From contig PWJI01000050.1 of assembly GCA_003560095.1 (NCBI GenBank), forward strand, positions 1-40,992: DNA of 40,992 nucleotides, in the 5' to 3' direction. A model generated the notes under the pieces. It was not told the DNA's origin. It did no database searches and was given only the letters and a program-made list of their open reading frames with translations. Of the stretch, positions 15,497-22,635 are shown piece by piece (the stretch's first letter is position 1; each line of letters begins with the position of its first letter). Made by a program: the position numbers and the translations under genes. Source of the stretch: Candidatus Nealsoniibacteriota bacterium (lineage in GTDB: Bacteria > Patescibacteriota > Minisyncoccia > Minisyncoccales > PWPS01).

Positions 15497-17011
15497 TTAT
15501 TTATTTTGATTTTGCAGCATTGACCTTATGTGTTTTTTTGCGGTTGCTGTTTTTGCATACTCAAGCCATTTTTGACTAGGCTTGTTTTTTTTATTAACTA
15601 TAATTTCTATTATGTCTCCGTTTTTAAGGCGACTATTTAGCGAAACCATTTTGCCATTAACCTTCGCTCCGCCAATAGAGTTTCCAATTTCAGAGTGAAT
15701 TGCGTACGCAAAATCAACCGGACTTGATTCAATAGGCAGATCAATAACATCTCCTTTTGGAGTGAAGACAAATATCCTTTCTTGAAAAAAGTCTTTTTTT
15801 AAATTTTCTGCAAATTCGGTATTTTTTCTCTCGGAAGATTGGTATTCTACAAGCTCTTTTATCCAAGAAGGTATATCTTCATGGTTAATTTCTTTATTAA
15901 AACTTTTTTCGTCGAAAAAGTTTTTAAAAGGTAAAAGTTTTTTTATCCATTCAAAGCTTGAACTTATTTTACTTTTATTATTTTTCTCTTTATAAGCAAC
16001 ATGTGAAGCAATTCCGTATTCTGCTTCTTGGTGCATTTTTTTTGTTTTGATTTGTATCTCAACAACATTTCCATATCCGGTAAATATTGTTGTATGAAGG
16101 GCTTGATACCCGTTTGGCTTGGGAAAGGCAATATAGTCTTTAATTCTTCCCGGAAGAGGGCGCCATATGCCGTGGATTATTCCCATAACCTTATAGCAAT
16201 CATCAACATCTGAGAGAATTATTCTCAAAGCCGATATATCGTGTATTTTTTCTATATTCCAATCTTTTCTAAGTAATTTATTGTATAGGCTGTAAAATGT
16301 TTTTATTCTATAATCAAGCACAAAAGTTGTAATTCCGTTTTTTGCCAGTGCTTTGCGAATTGATTTTTGAAACTTATCTAATTTTTGGTAATCTTCTTTC
16401 CTTTTTTGCTTTAAGAGAGATTTTGTTTTTTCGTATTCTTTCGGATAAACAAAAGGAAAAGAAATATCTTCTAATTGACGATTGAGTTTTCTTATTCCTA
16501 GGCGATAAGCTATTGGCACATATATTTCCAGTGTTTCTTTGGCTATTCTTTCTCTTTCTTCTTTTGGGATGTATTCCAATGTTTTCATGTTGTCCAGCCT
16601 ATCGGCAAGCTTGATAATAATCACCCTGATATCTTGCGAAACAGCAACAAATAATTTTCTGAGGCTTTCGTTATGTCTTTCTACTCCTCTGTATTTCAAT
16701 TTCCCAAGTTTTGTAGCTCCTTGCACCAAAAAAAGTACTTCATCTCCAAAATTTCCCTTTATTTCTTTTTCCTTTGTGACACCATTTTCTATGGTGTCGT
16801 GTAAAAGACCGGCAGAAATTGTTATAGGGCTCATTCTTAGATTGGCTAATATTTTTGCAGTTTCGCAAAGGTGATTAAAGTAAGGTTCTCCTGATAGTCT
16901 TTTTTGTCCTTCATGTGCTTTTTTTGAAAATTCAAAGGCACGTGCTATTAGCTGCAAGTCTTCTTTGGACGGTGAAGAAATTAGGTTTGTTATTTTTTTT
17001 ACATCATCCAT
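15497..17011 (-). CDS. RelA/SpoT-homolog (p)ppGpp synthetase/hydrolase, short form
   Basis: 504 aa. HD hydrolase domain (about 30-170: H47, H71-D72, ADRLDNMKTL), synthetase domain (about 230-360: RIKDYIAFPKPNGYQALHTT, VEIQIKT) and TGS domain (about 415-475: IFVFTPKGDVIDLP). The protein ends about 30 residues after TGS, so the helical, zinc-finger and ACT domains that let ribosomes control long RSH enzymes are absent. The R-x-K-D motif (RIKD) is that of bifunctional Rel enzymes. In the hydrolase centre the usual HDxxED reads HDTIEN: E75 is kept but the following Asp is N76, which could weaken hydrolysis. Transcribed away from the DUF134 gene; the next gene upstream makes c-di-AMP. Confidence 0.95.
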   Translation of the reverse strand: MDDVKKITNLISSPSKEDLQLIARAFEFSKKAHEGQKRLSGEPYFNHLCETAKILANLRMSPITISAGLLHDTIENGVTKEKEIKGNFGDEVLFLVQGATKLGKLKYRGVERHNESLRKLFVAVSQDIRVIIIKLADRLDNMKTLEYIPKEERERIAKETLEIYVPIAYRLGIRKLNRQLEDISFPFVYPKEYEKTKSLLKQKRKEDYQKLDKFQKSIRKALAKNGITTFVLDYRIKTFYSLYNKLLRKDWNIEKIHDISALRIILSDVDDCYKVMGIIHGIWRPLPGRIKDYIAFPKPNGYQALHTTIFTGYGNVVEIQIKTKKMHQEAEYGIASHVAYKEKNNKSKISSSFEWIKKLLPFKNFFDEKSFNKEINHEDIPSWIKELVEYQSSERKNTEFAENLKKDFFQERIFVFTPKGDVIDLPIESSPVDFAYAIHSEIGNSIGGAKVNGKMVSLNSRLKNGDIIEIIVNKKNKPSQKWLEYAKTATAKKHIRSMLQNQNK

Positions 17012-17087
17012 AATTATTTAATTATAGTTTATAAAAAACAAAAAATCTATAAACTTTAAAAGTGTAATTTATTGTTTTTTCAAATAA

Positions 17088-17112
17088 AAAAGGGTAGATA
17101 GCCTACCCTTTT
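17088..17112 (-). terminator. terminator after the diadenylate cyclase gene
   Basis: AAAAGGGTAG (17088-17097) and CTACCCTTTT (17103-17112), five-base loop, read on the minus strand with a U-rich tail. It separates the diadenylate cyclase gene from the RSH gene. Confidence 0.8.
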
Positions 17113-17134
17113 ATTTAAAAGTAAAAACAAGCAG

Positions 17135-18613
17135 TTAGCTTTCCTCTTCTTTTTCTTCTTTCTTTTCTTCTTTTTCACTAATAAGAGTGACATTAATATT
17201 TCGGGGAGAATCCTCGTGAAGACTGTAAGAATCGGGAAGAGCAATTTTAGTTTCAAAATTTTCTGTATTTCTTATATTTTCCAAACTTATTTCTTCGGTT
17301 AAAATATAATCAGGAGTATCTTCTTCTACGGGAATTAGTACAATTGCTTTATCCGGACTAATAGAAACTTCTTTTATTTTTAAATTATTTGGTATTTCAA
17401 TAAAGTTTGCTTCTATCAATAATTCTTCTTTTTTGTATTCTTGTGCTTGCACATTAATAACAGAAGGATTTATATTTACTACCGAAACATTAAAGGGATG
17501 AGTTATATTAGCTTTTTCAAGTTCTATTTCATTTATTCCCGACTCTATTTTTTCTCCTGGGATACTTATTCTTATTGATTCAGGGGAAAGTGTATTTAAT
17601 ATTGTTTGTCCTCTGGCGGAAAGCGTTACTGTTACAGTTTCGGGCACAGTTTCTTTGATTATCTTTTCTTCAGGAATATTTCTATAACTAATAGGAACAT
17701 TAAAATCTCTTTGAATTATTTCTGCCTGAAAAACAACAAAAAACCAAGCAAGAAGAGCGATAGAAATAGCAGATATTTTTTCTAAGGTTCTTTCTCTAAA
17801 GAGACTTTTGAAGAAGTTGTATGGTTTTTCCGGAAATTTTTCTTTATAGTGTTGGTTTAGGTGCTTTTCCAGCTCGCGAGTATCTTTAAGAGTTTTCATT
17901 CTTCCTTGTTTTGCAACAGATATTTCTCCTCTCTCTTCTGAAACTACAATTGCAAGAGCATCTGACTTTTCAGAAATACCTAGTGCCGCACTGTGCCTTG
18001 TTCCTCTTTCTTTTATTTGTTTTAGGTTTTGTGATAGGGGAAGGTGAATGCCAAATTTTGTAATGCGATCTTTGTTTATTATTAGAGCTCCATCATGCCC
18101 CGGAGACTTGGGGTCGAAAATACTCTCAATAAGAGGAGCGGTTACAATTCCGTCAAGAAGGTTTCCTCCTCTTGTATGTCTTTCTACTAGCTCTTGCCCG
18201 GGAACAATAATTAGTGCCCCGTGTTTTTTTCGCATCAAGTTGGAGGTTGCTTGTACAACAGAAAAAATGGTTGAGGAAAAAGAAGAAAAGGCTTTGTTTT
18301 TTACTCTTCTTGTTCCCGATGTAGCAATTAGCTCAAAAGATCTTTTTAGTTCATCTTGAAAAACTATCACAAGAACAACAATAAAAATACTAAAAAAAGA
18401 TTGAAGTATTAGGGCGGTTATATAAAGATGAAATATTCGCGCAAGAACATAGAGTATTCCAAGCAAAAGAATTCCGATAAATGCTGTAAGTGAGCGTGTT
18501 TGCTTTAAAAAAAGAATTGCAATGTATGATAGTACGGCAATAATAAGAATATCGAGAATATCTGCCAAATACATGCTGCCACCAAGATCTAGGTTAAAGC
18601 TATTAATATCCAT
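17135..18613 (-). CDS. diadenylate cyclase fused to YbbR (CdaR-like) domains
   Basis: 492 aa. Residues 1-90 hold three membrane helices as in CdaA; about 100-245 is the DisA_N diadenylate cyclase domain with the DGA motif (GHDGALII, 174-176), which makes c-di-AMP from two ATP. The second motif, usually RHR, reads RHS (206-208). A further membrane helix (about 285-305, ISAISIALLAWFFVVFQ) is followed by several YbbR-type repeats (about 305-470) placed outside the membrane, then an acidic lysine/glutamate tail. In Firmicutes CdaA and its regulator CdaR (YbbR) are separate neighbouring genes; here they are one chain. The start ATG is 35 bases from the promoter's -10 on the minus strand. Confidence 0.93.
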   Translation of the reverse strand: MDINSFNLDLGGSMYLADILDILIIAVLSYIAILFLKQTRSLTAFIGILLLGILYVLARIFHLYITALILQSFFSIFIVVLVIVFQDELKRSFELIATSGTRRVKNKAFSSFSSTIFSVVQATSNLMRKKHGALIIVPGQELVERHTRGGNLLDGIVTAPLIESIFDPKSPGHDGALIINKDRITKFGIHLPLSQNLKQIKERGTRHSAALGISEKSDALAIVVSEERGEISVAKQGRMKTLKDTRELEKHLNQHYKEKFPEKPYNFFKSLFRERTLEKISAISIALLAWFFVVFQAEIIQRDFNVPISYRNIPEEKIIKETVPETVTVTLSARGQTILNTLSPESIRISIPGEKIESGINEIELEKANITHPFNVSVVNINPSVINVQAQEYKKEELLIEANFIEIPNNLKIKEVSISPDKAIVLIPVEEDTPDYILTEEISLENIRNTENFETKIALPDSYSLHEDSPRNINVTLISEKEEKKEEKEEES

Positions 18614-18648
18614 ATGTTTATATGTAGGAAGAGTTAAATTATTATTTC

Positions 18649-18676
18649 ATTATATAAGCGATATTTTATTTGTCAA
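18649..18676 (-). promoter_or_regulatory. promoter of the diadenylate cyclase gene
   Basis: On the minus strand TTGACA (18676-18671), 16 bases, TATAAT (18654-18649): full consensus. It is divergent from the def promoter. Confidence 0.85.
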
Positions 18677-18689
18677 AAAGCCCTTGTTC

Positions 18690-18698
18690 TGCTAAAAT
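18690..18698 (+). promoter_or_regulatory. extended -10 promoter of the def operon
   Basis: TGCTAAAAT: TG extension plus TAAAAT (18693-18698). Start predicted near 18705, about 20 bases before the def ATG. Confidence 0.55.
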
Positions 18699-18725
18699 TA
18701 ATTCGTTATTATTTAAGAAAAAGAT

Positions 18726-19220
18726 ATGAAAAGAAAAGTATTAAGCTACTATAATTCGACTTTAAGGAAAAAATCTAAAGAAGTTCAATACAATCAAGAG
18801 ACAAAAAAATTAATTGAAGAAATGAAAGAGATTCTTTTGGAAAAAGACGGTGTTGGGCTTGCTGCTCCCCAAATAGGAGAATTAAAAAGAATTATTCTTA
18901 TAAAAGCAGAAGAAGATATTTTTTCTTTCATAAATCCGAAAATAACAAAAAAAGGAAAAGAAAAAATTAAAACAAAGGAGGGTTGTCTTTGCTTGAAGGG
19001 AGTTTGGGCGAATGTTGAACGTTTTAATAAAGTAAAAGTGGAGGCGTTAAATCAAGAAGGGGAATCTATTTCTTTGGAAGCTGAAGGATTAATGGCGGTG
19101 ATATTTCAACATGAAATAGATCATCTTGATGGAAAGCTTTTTATCGATAGAATTGGTTTTATCGAAAGAATAAAAGTTCTTTCTCAGTATTTTTTTAAAA
19201 AGCAAAATGCATCTTCCTGA
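18726..19220 (+). CDS. def: peptide deformylase
   Basis: 164 aa. Removes the formyl group from the starting methionine of new proteins. All three motifs are present: GVGLAAPQIG (motif 1), EGCLC (motif 2, with the metal-binding Cys; the more common form is EGCLS) and QHEIDHLDG (motif 3, HExxH). Length is normal. First gene of a def-pcm-mltG-DJ-1 run; it overlaps pcm by 14 bases. Confidence 0.95.
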   Translation: MKRKVLSYYNSTLRKKSKEVQYNQETKKLIEEMKEILLEKDGVGLAAPQIGELKRIILIKAEEDIFSFINPKITKKGKEKIKTKEGCLCLKGVWANVERFNKVKVEALNQEGESISLEAEGLMAVIFQHEIDHLDGKLFIDRIGFIERIKVLSQYFFKKQNASS

Positions 19221-19839
19221 ATATTTAAAAGAAAAAGCTTTTTTAAAAGAAAATGCTCTCTATGAAGCTTTTTGTAAAATTGATCGTGTTGATTTTGTTC
19301 CTGAAGCAAAGAAAAAATTTGCTTATCAAGATCTTCCACTTCCTATTGGAAGTGGTCAAACGATATCGCAACCGCAAGTTGTTGCATTTATGCTTAAGTT
19401 ACTTGATGTCAAAAAAGGAAATACAGTGATGGATATTGGTTTTGGATCAGGATGGACAACAGCCCTTCTGGCTTTTTTAGTAAGTAACGGAAATGAAGTC
19501 AAAAAAAACAAAGGATTGGTTTGTGGTATTGAGCTTGTTCCTGAGGTGTATGAATTTGGCAAGAAAAATATTGAAAAGTATAATTTTTTAAAAAAAGGAG
19601 TTGTAAGGCTTTTTCTAGGAGATGGGAGAGAAGGAAAAAAAGAAAACGCACCCTATGATTGTATTTTAATATCGGCTGCTGATCGTGACAAAAAACTACC
19701 AATAAAATTAATAAAGCAACTAAAGGATGGTGGGCGGGTGGTTATGCCGATAAATTCTTCTATTTTTTTATTTATTAAAGAGGGGAGTAGCTTTAAAGAA
19801 AAAGAATATCCCGGATTTTCTTTTGTGCCACTTATATGA
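19207..19839 (+). CDS. pcm: protein-L-isoaspartate O-methyltransferase
   Basis: 210 aa. S-adenosylmethionine-dependent enzyme that repairs isoaspartyl residues in aged proteins. Seen: the pre-motif VDFVPEAKKKFAYQDLPLPIG and GQTISQPQVVAFML, SAM-binding motif I VMDIGFGSGWTTALLA, GIELVPEVYEFGKKNI, and the family end DGGRVVMPI. GFGSGW replaces the usual GTGSGY, and the motif remains glycine-rich. It overlaps def upstream and mltG downstream by 4 bases, so translation is probably coupled. Confidence 0.92.
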   Translation: MHLPEYLKEKAFLKENALYEAFCKIDRVDFVPEAKKKFAYQDLPLPIGSGQTISQPQVVAFMLKLLDVKKGNTVMDIGFGSGWTTALLAFLVSNGNEVKKNKGLVCGIELVPEVYEFGKKNIEKYNFLKKGVVRLFLGDGREGKKENAPYDCILISAADRDKKLPIKLIKQLKDGGRVVMPINSSIFLFIKEGSSFKEKEYPGFSFVPLI

Positions 19840-20885
19840 ATTACATAAAAAAAACTATTATCGCTTTATTTATATTAATATTCTTAGGAGTTTCTTTCTT
19901 GGGTGTTTTTTTCTATACAGGATTTTATATTCCTAAAAGCGATAGCGAAGAGAAAATATTTTTTAGTATATCTTCCGGAGAAGGCATGTCTGGAATCGCA
20001 AAAAGACTGGAAAAAAAAGGCATTATAAGGAAAGATTATTTTTTTACTTTATATGGTGCAATTACCGAAAAAGGAAAAAAAATTATGCCCGGGGGTTATG
20101 TTTTTTCTCCATCAATGAGTGTTTCTTCTATAATGAAAGACATTTCTTCCTTAGAGGATAAAAGAATAACTATTGTTGAGGGATGGAATTTAAATGATAT
20201 AGCTGGCTTTTTAGAGGAAAACGGATATGGCTCAAAAGAAGAGTTTTTCGAAATTGCCGGGAAGCCTCCTTTCTATGACGGAGAAAATGTTGTAGAGCAA
20301 TTCCATGGCAAAAAAGACTGGGAAATTGATGTTTTAAAAGAAAAGCCTAAAGACGTTAATCTTGAGGGATATCTTTTTCCGGATACTTATTTTATTTCTC
20401 CGAAAGCTCCCATGGAAGAGGTGGTAAGATTTTTTCTTTTGCGATTTGAAGAAAAAGTCTTTAATGAAATAAAGGAAGAGATTGGCGAAAAAGAAATGTC
20501 TTTATTTGAAGTAATAACTATTGCATCGCTTATAGAGAAGGAGGTTATCACGTACGAAGATAAGCGTATTGTTTCCGGTATTATCCAAAAGAGAAAAGAA
20601 AAGGGAATGCGTCTTCAAATAGATGCTACAATTAGCTATCTTACTCAAAGAAGGTCTGTGAGGATTCCGATATCTGAAACAAGGATTAATTCTCCCTATA
20701 ATACTTATTTTCAAGAAGGATTACCCCCGGGTCCAATATGTAATCCGAGTATAGAAAGTATTCGTGCCGCTATTAATCCTAAAAAAACAGAATATCTTTA
20801 CTATTTATCTAAACCTACAGGAGAGACAGTTTTTAGCAGAACACATAAAGAACATATAGAAGCAAGAAATAAGTATCTTAGGTAA
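19836..20885 (+). CDS. mltG: endolytic murein transglycosylase, MltG/YceG-like
   Basis: 349 aa. One N-terminal membrane helix (about 5-30) anchors it outside the cell membrane. It cuts nascent peptidoglycan strands and is thought to set glycan length. Family signatures: LEGYLFPDTYFI, EVITIASLIEKE (containing the catalytic Glu), RLQIDATISYLT, SPYNTYFQEGLPPGPICNPS and the end YYLSKPTGETVFSRTHKEH. Complete, and implies the organism has a real murein wall, in line with ftsI at 30374. Confidence 0.95.
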   Translation: MNYIKKTIIALFILIFLGVSFLGVFFYTGFYIPKSDSEEKIFFSISSGEGMSGIAKRLEKKGIIRKDYFFTLYGAITEKGKKIMPGGYVFSPSMSVSSIMKDISSLEDKRITIVEGWNLNDIAGFLEENGYGSKEEFFEIAGKPPFYDGENVVEQFHGKKDWEIDVLKEKPKDVNLEGYLFPDTYFISPKAPMEEVVRFFLLRFEEKVFNEIKEEIGEKEMSLFEVITIASLIEKEVITYEDKRIVSGIIQKRKEKGMRLQIDATISYLTQRRSVRIPISETRINSPYNTYFQEGLPPGPICNPSIESIRAAINPKKTEYLYYLSKPTGETVFSRTHKEHIEARNKYLR

Positions 20886-20887
20886 AA

Positions 20888-21433
20888 ATGAAAAATAAAA
20901 TCTTGATGATAATTGCCTTTAAAGGGTTTAGAGATGAAGAATATTTTATTCCCAAATCTTTTTTTGAGAGCAAGGGCTTCTTTGTAGAAACAGCGAGTAC
21001 AGAAAAAGGACTTGCTATTGGGGTTTACGGAGGAGAGGCGAATGTGAGGTTAAAAAAAGAAGAAATAAATGTAAAAGAGTTTGATGCGATTATTTTTGTT
21101 GGAGGACCAAAAGCACTTGATTATTTAGATAATGATGATTTTTACAAAATTGCAAAAGAGACGTTTGAAGAAAATATTGTTTTGGGAGCCATATGTATTG
21201 CTCCGATAGTGATAGCAAATGCCGGACTTTTAAAAGGCAAGAGAGCTACTGTTTGGTCTTCTGATACTCAAAAAAAACCAATAAAACTAATAAAAGAAAA
21301 AGGAGCAAAGTATGATGGGAAAGAAGTTGTTAGTGATGGAAATATTGTTACCGGAAATGGACCTGATGCAGCAAATATTTTTGCTCAAAAAATAAATCAA
21401 GTAATTGAAAATTTGACAAAAATTACCAATTAG
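20888..21433 (+). CDS. DJ-1/PfpI family protein
   Basis: 181 aa. Class I glutamine amidotransferase-like fold. The nucleophile elbow AICIAPIVIANAG carries the conserved Cys (about residue 100), and FVGGPKALDYL and the ending VVSDGNIVTGNGPDAANIFA match DJ-1/PfpI members such as YhbO/YajL. Members act as deglycase, chaperone or protease-like proteins; which applies here is not visible. Two bases separate it from mltG. Confidence 0.9.
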   Translation: MKNKILMIIAFKGFRDEEYFIPKSFFESKGFFVETASTEKGLAIGVYGGEANVRLKKEEINVKEFDAIIFVGGPKALDYLDNDDFYKIAKETFEENIVLGAICIAPIVIANAGLLKGKRATVWSSDTQKKPIKLIKEKGAKYDGKEVVSDGNIVTGNGPDAANIFAQKINQVIENLTKITN

Positions 21434-21440
21434 ATATAAT
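21413..21440 (+). promoter_or_regulatory. promoter of rplJ-rplL
   Basis: TTGACA (21413-21418), 16 bases, TATAAT (21435-21440). It overlaps the end of the DJ-1 family gene. Start near 21447. Confidence 0.85.
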
Positions 21441-21449
21441 GTTAGAGCA

Positions 21450-21548
21450 TTTATCCGCAGACAGTAGGGGCTAAAGCTTAAAAATCCTACCGAGGAAGAT
21501 ATCTATAAATTACCTTATCTTGGTCTGCGTTTTTTGCAGATTTTTTTA
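21450..21548 (+). ncRNA. ribosomal protein L10 leader with terminator
   Basis: The leader carries the L10-binding consensus: CCGCAGACAGTAGGGGC, then ATCCTACCGAGGAAG, where GTAGG pairs with CCTAC next to the kink-turn-like bulge. CGCAGAC (21456-21462) can pair with GTCTGCG (21523-21529) to close the L10-binding fold; the alternative is TCTGC (21524-21528) with GCAGA (21536-21540) followed by seven T, a terminator. This matches the known L10 leader, in which L10/L12 bound to its own mRNA lowers expression. Confidence 0.88.
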
Positions 21549-21591
21549 TTTAAACAAAGGTCGTAAAGGTTAAAATTTTGGAGTAATTATT

Positions 21592-22104
21592 ATGACAACA
21601 ATTACTAAAGAAAAGAAAAAAGAGATTGTTAATGAGCTTTGCGAAAACATATCAAAGCAAGAAGGAGTTTTCTTTATTAACTTTAAGGGTATAAAAGGAA
21701 ACGATTCCGGTGTTTTGCGCAGTAAGCTTAAAAAAGGAGAAGCTAAAATGACTGTTGCCAGAAAAACTCTTGCAAAAATAGCCTTTCAGAAAGAGGGAAT
21801 TGATTTTGATCCTCTTTCTCTTGAGGGAGAGGTGGGATTTGTTTTTAGTTTTGGCGATAGTGCAGGAGTGGCAAAAATTATAAAAGAGTTTAAAAAAGAA
21901 GAAAAGATTTCTATCCTTGGAGGTGTTTTTGAGGGAAAAAACCTAAGCGCTAAAGAGGTTGAAGAGATTGCCGATCTTCCTACCAGAGAAGAGCTTCTTT
22001 CTAAACTTGTTGGATCTATCTCTTCTCCTGCATCAGGATTTTTGCAAGTTTTGCAAGGAAATACAAGAGATCTTTTAACTGTTCTCTCTAAGGCAAAGTC
22101 TTAG
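21592..22104 (+). CDS. rplJ: 50S ribosomal protein L10
   Basis: 170 aa. Forms the base of the L7/L12 stalk and binds 23S rRNA near L11. N-terminal ITKEKKKEIVNELCENI and FFINFKGIKGNDSGVLRSKL and KMTVARKTLAKIAF are typical; the C-terminal helix (about 140-170) holds the L7/L12 dimers. GGAG nine bases before the ATG is one of the few good Shine-Dalgarno sites in the window. The leader also contains AAAGGTCG at 21556-21563. It is probably the regulator that reads its own leader. Confidence 0.97.
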   Translation: MTTITKEKKKEIVNELCENISKQEGVFFINFKGIKGNDSGVLRSKLKKGEAKMTVARKTLAKIAFQKEGIDFDPLSLEGEVGFVFSFGDSAGVAKIIKEFKKEEKISILGGVFEGKNLSAKEVEEIADLPTREELLSKLVGSISSPASGFLQVLQGNTRDLLTVLSKAKS

Positions 22105-22150
22105 CTTTAAAAAGAAAAAAAGTAAAAATTATTAGTTAAATTATAAAAAT

Positions 22151-22630
22151 ATGGCTGAAGAAAAGAGAAATCAACCTACTCAAAAAGAGGAGGAAAAAGA
22201 AACCAAAGAATCAAAAGAAGAGGAATCTATTGAGGTTCCCGAAAAGTTCGAGAAGCTTGTAAAAAGCATAGAAGAGCTCACTGTTTTAGAGCTTTCTGAG
22301 CTTGTAAAAGTTTTAGAGAAGAAGTTTGGAGTATCGGCATCAGCACCAGTTGCTGCAGCGGCTCCCGTTGCCGGTGCTTCCGGAGACCAGGAAGAGGGTG
22401 GAGAAGAAAAGAAAGAATTTACTGTTGAGCTAAAAGAAGCCGGAGAAAAGAAAATAGAGGTTATTAAAGTAGTAAGGACAATTACCAACAAAGGACTCAA
22501 AGAGGCAAAAGATTTAGTTGATGGCACGGCAGAAGGTCCTCAAGTAATCAAAGAAAACGTTCCTGCAGAAGAAGCAAAGGAAATTGAAAAAAATCTCAAA
22601 GATGCTGGAGCTGTAGTCGAGTTAAAATAG
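22151..22630 (+). CDS. rplL: 50S ribosomal protein L7/L12, N-terminally extended
   Basis: 159 aa against about 120-125 usually. An extra acidic/lysine-rich N-terminus (about residues 1-28) precedes the dimerisation domain ([23 protein letters not shown]), the alanine-rich hinge ([13 protein letters not shown]) and the factor-binding domain ([20 protein letters not shown] to DAGAVVEL), which contacts elongation factors. MAEEK may be the true start: no internal Met precedes the dimerisation domain. Its stop is five bases from the stop of the opposite-strand gene. Confidence 0.95.
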   Translation: MAEEKRNQPTQKEEEKETKESKEEESIEVPEKFEKLVKSIEELTVLELSELVKVLEKKFGVSASAPVAAAAPVAGASGDQEEGGEEKKEFTVELKEAGEKKIEVIKVVRTITNKGLKEAKDLVDGTAEGPQVIKENVPAEEAKEIEKNLKDAGAVVELK

Positions 22631-22635
22631 AAGAA

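Noticed and set aside
22180-22527. Minus-strand serine-rich ORF of 115 codons
   Set aside because: Antisense to rplL, with no promoter or start signal of its own.
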